64,000 bases of DNA, taken from Sipunculus nudus (taxonomy: Eukaryota; Annelida; Sipuncula; Golfingiida; Sipunculidae). The position numbers and the translations under genes were made by a program. The notes beneath the pieces were generated by a model. That model made no database searches, was not told where the DNA came from, and worked only from the letters and a program-made list of their open reading frames with translations. Below, piece after piece: positions 21,985 through 35,200 of the stretch. The DNA lies in contig CM049316.1 in assembly GCA_026874595.1 (NCBI GenBank), positions 11,460,839 through 11,524,838 on the forward strand, written 5' to 3'. Position 1 is the stretch's first letter. Each line of letters begins with the position of its first letter.

Positions 21985-24900
21985 TAGACAAGGGTTTTCT
22001 GCAATAAACAATTTTTAGAGTGGTTCTATGGTATGGGACCAGAGCTTTATAATATATATATATACCTTTGAATTACAACTTCTACAAAGACCGTGAATAA
22101 TGGCTAGTCAGTGATAATATATTACAGACAATTATTTTTTAAAATCGAAGTTTTGGTTCTTCGAAAAATGTAATATGAAAATCAAGCAGAAAATATCTGA
22201 TGTTTGAAATCAGGTCATTGCATGTTTGAAAGGTTCAAACAGTACCAATAAATGAACTTCATGCTGTTTTTAAATAAATATTTGAATTATCCGAATATCA
22301 GATTTGGACACCATAAGTACATACACGTTTTAAGGAAGTCTAAGAAATGGCTTACTTTCTTTCCATAATGCATAATGCTCTTGTAATCGTATGGGACGTT
22401 AAAGTCGTTGAGGACAGCTTTTGTGAGGAGGCGAAAGTTGTGTTCCTTTCCAGGTTTGATGTTTTGTTCAAGGATTGTGATGTATTTATTCCTGTCTGGT
22501 CTTGTCTGCTCGTGGTGGAATCCAAGGGCGTGTCCTATTTCGTGGATTATGACACCTTTCTGAAATTATTAAGAAAGATACAAACATATGCAAAACAATA
22601 TTTGCAAAATGGATTCCGATTATTTTGCCCTACACTTCATAGAAATATTAAATTGTTCCAAAGAACCCCCTCCCCCCGTTCTACCCCATCCCCCCCCCCC
22701 CCCCCCCATCAGCGACTAACCCAGCCCCAAATGTATATCATCCTCTGCACAAAATAGAATCCCTGCCCCGGTTGTATACCCCATCCCCTACACCAGAGAG
22801 TATCACACCCCCTACGCTACCCCGTCCACTACACCAGAGAGTATGAACCCGTCTTTATATCCTCCCCTACACAAGCGAGTATCTTATCCCGACTGTGTAT
22901 CCTCCCCTACACCAGAGAGTATCCCATCCCGACTATATATCCTCTCCCACTCAAGAGAGTAACCTACCCCCGACTGTATATCCTCCCCTACACCAGAGAG
23001 TAACCTACCCCCGAATGTATATCCTCCCCTACACCAGAGAGTAACCTACCCCCGACTGTATATCCTCCCCCTACACAAGAGAGTAACCTACCCCCGAATG
23101 TATATCCTCCCCCACACAAGAGAGTAACCTACCCCAGACTGTAAACCCCCCCCCCCCAACACACACACCCAAGAGAGTAACCTACCTTCGACTGTATCTC
23201 CTCCCCCACACAAAGAGTAACCGACCCCTGACTGTATATCCTCCCCCACACAAGAGAGTAACCTACCCCCGACTGTATATCCTCCCCCGCACAAGAGAGT
23301 AACCTATCCCGACTGAATATCCTCCCCCACTCAAGAGAGTACCCTTCCCTGACTGTATATCCTCCCCTACACAAGAGAATTGCCTACCCTCGACTGTATA
23401 TTCTCCCCCACACAAGAGAGTAACCTACCCCGACTGTATATCCTCCCCCGCACAAGAGAGTAACCTATCCCGACTGTATATCCTCCCTCACTCAAGAGAG
23501 TACCCTACCCCGACTGTATATCCTCCCCCACACAAGAGAATTACCTACCCTCGACTGTATATTCTCCCCCACACAAGAGAGTAACCTACCCCGCGACTGT
23601 AAATCCTCCCCCTACACAAGGGAGTAACCTAACCCCCGACTGTATATCCTCCCCCATATAAGAGAGTAACCTACCCCCGACTGTATATCCTCCCCAACAC
23701 AAGAGAGTAACCGACCCCGACTGTATATCCTCTCCCACACAAGAGAGTAACCTACTCCGACTGTATATCCTCCCATACACCCGAGAGTATCCTTTCCCGA
23801 CTGTATATCCTCCCCTATACCAGAGAGTATCCCTCCCCCGACTGTATATCCTCCCCTACAAAAGAGAGTATCCTACCCCGACTGTATATCCTCCCCCACA
23901 AAAGATAGTAACCTACCCCGACTGTATATCCTCCCCTACACCAGAGAGTATCCTTTCGCGACTGTATATACTTCCCTACACCAGAGAGTATCCCAACCCG
24001 ACTGTATATCCTCCGCTACACCAAAGAATATTCAACCTTGACTGTATATCCTCCCCTATACCTAAGAATATTCCACCCCCACTGTATATCCTTCCCTACA
24101 CCAAAGAGTATTCAACCCCGGCTATGTGTCCTTCCCTACACCAGAGATTATCCCACCCCGACTGTATATATCCCCCTATACCAGAGAACATAACGTTCCG
24201 ACTGTCTCTCCACTACCTCACCAGAGATTCCAATTCCCGACTGAATATCCTCCCCCACACAAGAGGGTAACCTCCCCCCGGCTGTATATCCCCCCCCCCT
24301 TCCCCACAAGAGAGTAACCTACCCCCGACTGTATATCCTCCCCAACACAAGAGAGTAACCGACCCCGACTGTATATCCTCTCCCACACAAGAGAGTAACC
24401 TACCCCGACTGTATATCCTCCCCTATACCAGAGAATATCCCACCCCCGACTGTATGTTCTCCCTTTAACCAGAGAATATCCTTTCCCGACTGTATATCCT
24501 CCCAAAAACCCGAGACTATCCTTTCCCGACTGTATATCCTCCCAAAAACCCGAGACTATCCTTTCCCGACTGTATATGCTCCCCTTAACCAGAGAGTATC
24601 CTACCCCGACTGTATATCCTCCCCAACACAAGAGAGTAACCTACTCCGACTGTATATCCTCCCATACACCCGAGAGTATCCTTTCCCGACTGTATATCCT
24701 CCCCTATACCAGAGAGTATCCCTCCCCCGACTGTATATCCTCCCCTACAAAAGAGAGTATCCTATCCCGACTGTATATCCTCCCCCACAAAAGAGAGTAA
24801 CCTACCCCGACTGTATATCCTCCCCTACACCAGAGAGTATCCTTTCGCGACTGTATATACTTCCCTACACCAGAGAGTATCCCAACCCGACTGTATATCC

Positions 24901-27900
24901 TCCGCTACACCAAAGAATATTCAACCTTGACTGTATATCCTCCCCTATACCTAAGAATATTCCACCCCCACTGTATATCCTTCCCTACACCAAAGAGTAT
25001 TCAACCCCGGCTATGTGTCCTTCCCTACACCAGAGATTATCCCACCCCGACTGTATATATCCCCCTATACCAGAGAATATAACGTTCCGACTGTATGTCC
25101 ACTACCTCACCTGAGATTCCCCTACCCGATAGTCTCCTCCCCTTCTCCAGAGGATATCCCATCCCTGACGCTACCTGATACCCTATTCCAAGGAATACCC
25201 CCCCCCCCCCCCCCCCCCACCCTTCGAACATTTATTCTTATCATGGCGCCTCACTCACAGACTATCTGACAGTATCCCGTTCCAGAATATGCTTCCTGGT
25301 ATCCAACACCAAACAGCTCCTCGAGTCGCAGACCATCCGCCCCCGAGCCGGATTTTTGAAATACACAATCCTCAGCTTATACCTACTTCAGAGAGTATTG
25401 TCAACCCCTATCTATCCCACCGTACCCTAGGAATATCTTATTCCTGTCTGAATGATTGGGGTTGTCCAAGTTTGGTACTCCTGGGAAAGGCTTAATTTTT
25501 TTTAGTAATTAAAATTATGTAATAATGATACATATGCTAATAACGGGATGTATTTCTAACCTTCCTGCATCCGGGGGCCAGAGCCAAGGGCTGTGTGCCA
25601 CCAATCATTCCGACGTGAGACGAACAACTGTGAATGAAAATATTGTTTGACACAAGCGCCTGAAGCCCTATATGATCATCCTGGTTTGGCTGGGGATAAG
25701 TAAGGCATAATAAAAGAATCTGACCAAAATCCAGACCTGTTAGCGTGAATCCGCCTCTTTTTTCTAAAAGAGAACGGCTGAATGAGTTTGTGCGATAATA
25801 AAGAAATTAAGTGTTCCGGTCTGTACAATCAAGGTCACTTGTGGTTTTCGGACCGACTTTTATCACTAATACTGGTTCTTCAACAATAAGGCCACAACAA
25901 CTGTGTAGAATTATTTTTTTTCTCACTCCTAGCGGAACTTAAACTTGGACTGTCTTTATCAACCGCTGGCTGCTTGGTACACAGCCATTCTTGACCCCGG
26001 AACAATGTCCTTTTCTGATTGGCTATTGGCTGATGATTTAAAGAAAAAACAGTTAATAAGATTTATTTAAACTAAAGCCTACTAACTTATTTCCCCTTCA
26101 TATGGAGATACATTAACACAACATAAAAAAAATGTAATACCAATTACCATGCACCCTTGAAATTATTTATAATTGACTAAAAATGCACCATGCGAGACCA
26201 ACATCATTTTAGATTTCCAAGGGATTCCCCCAAATCAAGGGACGAGGGGTAGTTACGTGAGCAGCCTCCGAATTGGGGACTTATATCCACAGGTCTGGAT
26301 TTGGGTTGGAATACTTTGTCAACCTAATGTTTGCCCAGTCAAAACAGATTTATCATATTTATAAGCATTCATTGTGTGTGTGATGTTACTTTAATATATA
26401 AAGTTCAGTGATTCGAAAACAACTTTGGGGTTATTGGTGTTAGGACTTGGGAACAATTTTGTAAAATGCTCTGACATAAAATAATATTCATTGTTGCTTG
26501 ACCACAATCAATTTAAGTGGCTACAATGGTTTTGTTGGTCGCCCTGTACAGAAGTACAGACAGACAGGTACACAGGTGAAAGTATGACCTGCGATCAGCG
26601 TAACAGATTAGGGTAAGGCGACATTAAAATCATAAGTGTTCAACGGAATTCCCGCTCAAATGTTTTCGTAACGTTGCAAATTTGTCCCGGTTTATTGTTC
26701 CGACCATTCCTAAAGGTAATGTGAAGATGGAATATACATTTTGTTGCCAAGATATCAAAACATGTTACTACTTTTCCAGTAAATTGGAAAAAATATAAAT
26801 GTAATTTTATCCAGATTCAGTAAAACAATCATTTGGTGTCCCCTAATTATTTGATGTTGGCACACTTACCCTCCACCGTTCTGGAAGGCTATCCGGTTTC
26901 TGTCACTTGATGACGAAGGACGGAAATTCAGACAGGTATACTTCCTCCAGTGATTGATGGCCAGTTTCACTTGATCAACATCATATTTGCCTGATAAACA
27001 GAACAATAATTATTAAGGGGCGTATCCAGGATTCCGACTTTCGATGTAACAAATACTTTCCAGACACTAAATATTTCTTCAGAAAATTAAAGTATGGAAG
27101 TAATTTTAAAAACTTGAGGCCTCCGCCATTATTTTAGCCTGGGGCCTGTTAAAGTCTCATAAAATAGAACCTTGAAGGTCCTAAGGTATTCAAGCCCAAT
27201 GCCTCATTAAATCTCCTACTACAGGACATTCCAAGATATTCTAGTAAAGGTTATCATTAGGCATTCCGGTTTGAGGACACCCGAGATATTCTGGCCCAGG
27301 ATCTACTAATGTCTTCTAGCTCAGGGCCTAACAAAGTATCCTATTTTAAGGAATTCTGAGGTGTTCTAACCCAAGGTCTCCAAAAGCCTTCTAGTTCAGG
27401 ACCTCCAAATATCTTCAAGCCCACGGCCTATCAAAGTCTCCTTACTTAAGGACCTTTGAAGTATTCTAGCCGTTGGCCTTCCAAGGTCTCCTAGTTCAGC
27501 ACCTTCTAAGATATTCTGACCAAGGGCCTAACATAGTATCCTAGTTTAAGGCCTCACAACGCCTTCCAATCCTGGGCCTACCCCAGTTTCATAGTTCAGG
27601 GCCTACTAATGTCTTCTAGGCCATGGATTCACAAAGTCTCCTAGTTTAGTGGCTTCTAAGGTATGCCAGCCCAATGCCCCAATAAATCCCCTATTTCATA
27701 ACCTTCAAACATATTCTAGCCCAGGCCTAACAAAGTCTCCCACTTTGAGGACTCCTAAAGTATTCTAGTCCCAGTCCTCCCAAAGTCTCATAGTTCAGGC
27801 CCGTCCAAGGTATTCTGGTTCAGGGCCTCACAAAGTCTCCTAGTTTAGGGCCTTCGAAGGTATTCTATACCAGGGCCTACAGAGTCTCATAGTTTACGAC

Positions 27901-29138
27901 CTCCCAATGTTTTATAGCCCAGGGCCTAACAAAACCTTCATGTTTAATGACTCCTACGGTATGCTAGCCCAATGCCTCATTTAAACTCCCATTTCAGAAC
28001 CTTCCAAGATATTCTAGCGCAGGCCTAACAATATCTCACTCTTTAAGGGCTTCTGAGGTATTCTAGCCCAGGGCCTCCCAAAATCTGTTCAGGACCGTCC
28101 AAGGTCCAGGTCCTCAAAAAGTCAAGTATGCTAGCCCAATGCCTCATTTAATCTCCTAGTTCAGAACCTTCCAAGATATTCTAGTCCAGGCCTAACAAAG
28201 CCTCCAACTATAAGGGGTTTGAGGCATTCCAGCCCAGGGCCTTCCAGAGTCTCATAGTCCAGGACAGTCCATGGTATTCTAGTCCAGGGCCTCATAAAGT
28301 CTCCTAGTTTTAGAGCCGTCGAAGGTATTCTATACCAGGGCCTAACAAAGTCTCATCGTTTTATGACTGCAGAGGTATTCTAGCCCAGGGGCACAAAACG
28401 TCTCCTAGTCTAGGACCTTTTTATGTATTATAGCCGAGTGCCTTCCATAGTCTCATAGTTCAGTACCAGCCAATGTTTTCTAGCCAAGGGCCTCCTTATG
28501 TCTCCCGGTTCAGGACATCCCATTGTCTTCTGGCCCAGGGTCGCCAATTAATTTTATATTATATTCTATATTGTAGAAGATTATGGTGAATCCAGACCTC
28601 TAGTGAACAATGAACAAAGTTGAGAAAAGTTGGTGTACTAACTGAAAAGGTTGGATATTATATATGGCACTGTTCTGTTCCTCCAGCGTTTCCTTACGTT
28701 TCGTAAACCATTCCTCTTAACTGTGTCCGAACTGTTCCTAGACAAAAGAACAAGAGATAAAAAGAAACAACAAACGGCAATAGATAGGCAGAAACTGGTG
28801 CTGTTAACTAATAAAATGTAACATATGTGAAGACTTAATAGTACAGTGTACATGTTACTTTATTTAAATGAAACTACTTATAGGAATAGATGGTAGAGAA
28901 TTATATGGCCACTCCGGAAATTTATTTTCAGGATACTGAGAAGGATTATTAGTAATGCCAGAATTAACTTCGCCTACATAACTGACTTAAACAATTAGTA
29001 ATATTTTTAAATGAGTTTGCCTGACTTAGAATGCCAAAGAAATGTCCTGGATATGGTAGATGTTTAGCTTCCTCCCAGATTTAATATATTTCATTTTAAT
29101 TACCTGTAGCTTTTGAATAAAGCCGCAATTACACACAC

Positions 29139-29200
<62 letters not shown>

Positions 29201-32200
29201 CAGAGAAATGATACTGGTACGACATTTCTTTCTGTGTCGCCATGGTTTGGTGTTCGAGGCTACGCTTTATTACGTATACAGGAGTATAAGCAACTATGAT
29301 AAACGTACAGATACGTACAGCCGTTCAATCGCTTCATACTGCGCCTTCGTATACACCATGTCCATCTCTACAAGAACGTTCTTCTTGTCGTGAACGAAGT
29401 CCATGGCGTGACCTGGTATTTTTAAGCATGTCTATTATTTCACTAAATAGTGTATACAAGCGCAAAACAGAGAAACATTTATTTAATGAAAAAAGTATAT
29501 GCCTGTTACTTTATAAATGTGCATTATACGTAAATAAAACTGTATGTTATGCTTTACTTTGCATTTGGATCTTTATTATTTTGCTAGGTATTTTTTATTA
29601 AATAAGTTACAGGCACATTGTTTTTACTATTGTTGACAGATCAAGGGCTCTTCGCGGAAAGCATGTCTATATTTCACTAAATAGTGTATACAAGCGCAAA
29701 ACAGAGAAACATTTATTTAATGAAAAAAGTATATGCCTGTTACTTTATAAATGTGCATTATACGTAAATAAAACTGTATGTTATGCTTTACTTTGCATTT
29801 GGATCTTTATTATTTTGCTAGGTATTTTTTATTAAATAAGTTACAGGCACATTGTTTTTACTATTGTTGACAGATCAAGGGCTCTTCGCGGAAAAAAATA
29901 GCATTTTAAATTTTATAAATGTGCATTATACGTAAATAAAACTGTACGTTATGCTTTACTTTGCATTTGGATCTTTATTATTTTGCTGGGTACTTTTTAT
30001 TAAATAAGCTACAGGCACATTGTTTTTACTATTGTTGACAGATCAAGGGCTCTTCGCGGAAAAAATTAGCATTTTAAATAGGCTGTCATTTACGCTCCAT
30101 AAACATCGGGGATTGACCTCTGTATGAAAAGACCAGTACATCAAACATATAGAAGCTAAGCTGAGGGTAGGTTTATACCAAAGACCCAATACTAACTTCC
30201 TGACATCTGCTTAATGAAGGAATTGCATGTAGTTAATTCAAAGAGGAAGATGGACAAGACTGCAAGATGACAACTAAGTTGTCACTAACTAAGACTAAGC
30301 CTTAATTTTAAAATCATGACTCGATCTTTCTGCAAAGTACTTCAGCTGTTTGAGTCAAACTGGAAGATTAGTCACAGGTGCCCTGAAACCTGTGGTTTTA
30401 ACCATATTTAACAACAGCAACTTTTTCCTTCCAGACCCTCTTACACAAACTTTACGAGGTTTTGATTTTAGATCCATGTATTTTTAAACCTTGTGTTGTG
30501 TTCTTTTTGATAGAATAGCTTTTTAGGAAATTCACATTTATATCAAACAAATTTAAATTTTTAAATTGTATACCATTTCAAGCAACCAGCACACTACCCT
30601 TAACTTGGCTAATATCACACTACCTGGCAATAGCTCAAACTTTTTTTCCCTCTACCATGTTTCCTACATGTATAATAATAATATTTTTTACTTTTTATTA
30701 AATTTGATTTTAAACATTTAATTTTAAGTTAGATATATACTTTACGGGGTCTGATATGCATTTAAAACAGCTTTTGGATTCATTTTAAATTTAGGGATTT
30801 TTTGCAAGGGATGCTTCCTTAATTCCTTTCGAGATTTAAGAGTTGCTTTGGTATAAACCCTTCATATAATTTGTCTTAGGACTTACTATTTTCGGCAGCG
30901 GAGTCGATTACTTCATCAATGGTCGCTGACGTATATGTCATCATCTGAAGGTGAAATGAGTAAAACAGATCTATAACATACATTGATCTTACAAATAAAA
31001 TACATTCATTTGTTGATGATATAATACGCATACACGGCTTTCTTATTCTTACCCAACAGCGAATTCTAAAGATTCCCATGACCTTTCCAGAAGCAGTTTT
31101 AAGAACCTTTCCAGATGACTAGAAAATTCAAATAATTTGTACTATACCTTAGTTTACTTTAGTTTAGAAATATACATTAAAATAACATTTTGACCCCAAT
31201 GGTAGATACCTATTGATAAACCTAATAAAACACCTTCTATTGAATAGCTATATTAAAATCAAGATTTGTTAGTCTGAAAATTTTAAGATTTAAAGCAAAA
31301 GTTTCATTTGTACAACATTTTCAATATCTCATAACTGGCAATAAATGTGCATTTAACAAAACCATTATCTTAAAAATCACAAAAATATCTTCAGGTGTTA
31401 TTTTACTATATATTTATAATTTTTCCTCCTTAAATCTTAATTTTTAAAAAATATGAAAAATCATATTTGAACCATAAGTTAGTGTATATACATGATGTAT
31501 ATTGTATATGGGGGGCACTAGGCGCAAAGTTCTGGACAAACTATTTATCTGTCCTAAGTTGTAGATTAAAAACAATAGAAATTACCTGGAGATAAGATAT
31601 TTCAAAACAAACGTTATCTGTAATAAATGAAATATAGGCGAAGTCAAATGTGGGATTACGCATTTTTTACCAACCACTGCATGCCACTGCTAAGGTCAGT
31701 AAAAATATTAACTTTCGTCAAATGAAATATGAAAGAAATATGATTGTCAATATAAGCGACTATGTTCGAACCCATTAATCCGCATATTGTTGAGTTTTTC
31801 AAATTGGATTTAAAATAAAATGAAAACTCTAGAAAATCTATATACCAGTAACCTAACTGTTAAAGTCAGTAAATATATACTTTTATTAAATGAAATATGA
31901 ATGTAATATGATTGTCAACATTAGCTACTTTGTTTGAACCCAGTCACTCGATATATTTTCCAGTTTTCTCCAATTGGATATAATTAAAATGAAAACTTTA
32001 AAGAATCTCTATACCAGGAACTTCACTGCTAAGGTCAGGAAAATATTTTCTTTTGTCAAATGAGATATGAAAGAAATATATTTGTCTATATAAGAGACAC
32101 GACCACTCAGTGTCAGTCGTAGCTAGTGAATCAAGAGGTTTATTGCTTGCCTGAAGTCGAAGATTCTGCGAGCAGGTTTATCAGTTGCGTATATCTGTTC

Positions 32201-35200
32201 GTTTGTTGCTTGCTGAAATTATTCGATTTCGGCAAGTATATTGGTCAGATGCGTATGTCTGTCTGTCTGTTTGTTGCTTGTCGGAATCAAAGATTCGGAA
32301 AGTATATTGGTCAGTTCCCTATGTTTGTTGCTAGCCGGAATCTTCGACTTCGGCAAGCATGTTGGTCAGTTCCGTATGTCTATCCGTCAGTTTGTCTGTC
32401 TGTCCACAATCTACAGGTCGCAATTTGCAGCGATTGGGTTCAAACAGTTGATTGAAAATCAAAAGTTACGGGAGCCCCCTTGTTTTTGGTCAATATAGGT
32501 CAGATCAAGGTCATAATAAATTCATTTTTATAATATCTTCGTCCACTTTCATCATGGCCGCACACACTTTAGCTCATTCCCTTGCCTTTACTCCCTCAAG
32601 TGTAGCTGCCTCAAATCTGCTGTAACCATGATTATGCATTTTTTTGGGGAGAAAACTCATGATTTTTAAAATACTCGAATTTTTTTTACTTTGTCAATAA
32701 ACTTTACCTACATCAAGTATAACACATTTTGTTTCCATGCATCCTTTTCATCAGATTATCTATTCATCTTTTATCTCAGATGTATTACCTTGTCAGTGTG
32801 TTTGTCTTTGTAAATTATCAAAAATTACGCCTTCAGCATGTACTTGCGAATGACACATAACATTTTACATGCCACAGTTGAGCGGAAATCATTTTGTAAC
32901 TAACACATATCGTATATCGGACCGATTTCTTGAAGCCGGATGTGTATTATTTAAATATGTCAAAGTTCAAGGTCAAGGTTATCAAAACATATCTAAATCG
33001 TATTTCTCTCATAACTTTGTCAATATTGGTCCTATTTTCACAAACTTTGACTCATTTTCTTCCTGTTCCTCTTCTGCATGACTTGATCTAGTCATCTGTC
33101 CTGCACTTTGTGCCACTTTTGCAGTATGTCTGTCTATTTGTCATCAATTTCACCTTCTTGTTGGTTCTTGCGTCTTACATGTAGCATTCTACCACCCATC
33201 ACTTGGTAACTTACTCATATGGTATATCTGGAGGATCTCATGAAGCTGTATGCGTATTTCTAATAGGTGAAGTTCAAGGTCAAGGTCATCAAACCCACGT
33301 CAAAATACTATTTCACTCATAACTTTGTCAATGTTAGTCCTACCCTCACAAACTATGGCTCATTTTCTTTCTCTTCGTCAGTGCACATTCAATGACTGTT
33401 TCCGCGTCATTTTCGACAATCGCTCGCCGTCTGGTCGTCTAGTCTTTCTGTCTTGATGTTTTTTTTCAACTAATCGCCCTTAGAGTTATGGAGTTGATAG
33501 ACTTTTAAAAGTACTAGAAGTCTTTGCTTTTGGTCGAAATAGTTCAAGGTCAAGGTCGGGGTAATAAAAACAAAATCATTTTTCTTTATATTATCATACA
33601 TAATCATCATAGCCGCATAAACTATAGTTCATTCTGTTTGTCATTTGCTGGACCTTTTTTTCTGATGTGTGGCTGCTTTAAATCTGCTGTAACCAAGGTT
33701 ACGCATTTTGGGGGAAATCCATGATATTCAAAAATATTGGGTCTTTTTTTTCTGACTTTGTGACTATAAAGCTAGTTAAGTCTATGTTTTGTTTACAAGG
33801 TAATATTGGATTTTATGATTTTATTACAAGTTTACAATTTCACAATTTTGTAGGAATCCCTTTGAAACTGATATATCTTATGTCTAAATCTTATATCTCT
33901 AAAACATTTTTGGCTGTGTTTTCAAAACTAAAAACCTCAGCCAAATCAACTTTAGCTCATTTTATTCCCATGTACTTTTTGAATAAGATAATTTAGTCAT
34001 ATTTTATCTCAAATGCGTCAATGTGTCAGTATGTCTATTTGTCTATTTGTCTGTTGCTGTCAGCTTTTTCTGCTTGCTTTTTCTTTTGTCTGATGTATGT
34101 CAATTTACATGCCAACAGTTATCAGAGATCGCAGTCAAACAAATTATAGGAATAAACAATATGTTCTGTCTCTCCGTCTGCCTATTATTTCAACTTCCGG
34201 CAAGCGCAATCTGGTTGTCTACTCTATTTTTCTGTTTGTCGTTTGCAAACTCTACAGGCCACAATTGAACAGCAATCGCTCTTAAACTTACACAGTGAAT
34301 AGACATCTAAAAGTCCAAGAAGCTTATTGTTTTTAGTCGAAATAAGTCAAAGAACTACGTCTAAAATTATCCTATCTATACAGACTATAGATCATTTTAT
34401 TCCTCTGTGCACTTCACTCAGCATGTGCTGGTCATTTGTCATCCTAAATGTGTCAATTTGTCAGTATGTCCATCTGTTCTGTTGTCGTCAAATTCGTCTC
34501 CCCGAATGTTCTTTTGTCTGTCATCTGGCACTCTATTGGCCAGGATATTTTAGCAATCGCTCTGAATTGGAGCGTATATTGTTTATAGAGTACCTGACGG
34601 CCTAGAAGTCTATACTCTAGGGCAAAGGTCAAGGTAAGAAAAAACCACCAAATCATTTTACTTCATATGTTCGTAAAGCTTTATCGAGTAGTATAAACTG
34701 TAGCTCATTTCATCCGGCATTTCATGGCCTTTCTTCTGATCTGGAGCTGCTTAACTCTGCTGTTACCATTGTTACTTTTTTTTTGGGGGGGGGGGGAGGG
34801 AGGGGGTTTAAGATATAGGGCCTTTCTTTTCTAACTTTGTCAATCTTAAAGCTAGAGAGGTCTAGTATTTTGCATTGGGTAGAAGTAGATCCGTTATAAT
34901 CAACCTAATGTCTCGCGAAATCTCATATTGTATCTAGTCAACCGAGATTTAACTTTTATCACTGTGCGAGCCACAATTCTTAAGAAATCGCTCTGAAATT
35001 GGTATACTTTTTTTTTAAATTAACCTTCTACAGGCTAAAAGTTCTTGGTCGAAATAAATCAAAGGTCAATACCAGCGATAAACCTTAACATTTTATTTCC
35101 CTCAGAACTTCGTAAATAGTCCTATTAACACAAAATATAGCTTATTTTATTTGTCTATTCTTTTCCCATCATGATGTATGGTCACCTGTCATCCAGATTG

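Noticed and set aside
22347-22757. 136-codon plus-strand frame
   Set aside because: Antisense of the zinc-site exon; no known domain, and it runs into a poly-C tract.
22740-25135. CRISPR-like look of regularly spaced 40-bp units
   Set aside because: There is no repeat-spacer distinction: the whole unit is repeated with drift, and the setting is a eukaryotic intron.
23088-25231. Several 60-137 codon frames rich in repeated GGYTV or SYTREY motifs
   Set aside because: Frames through the 41-bp minisatellite. The period is not a multiple of three over long runs and no start or domain is conserved.
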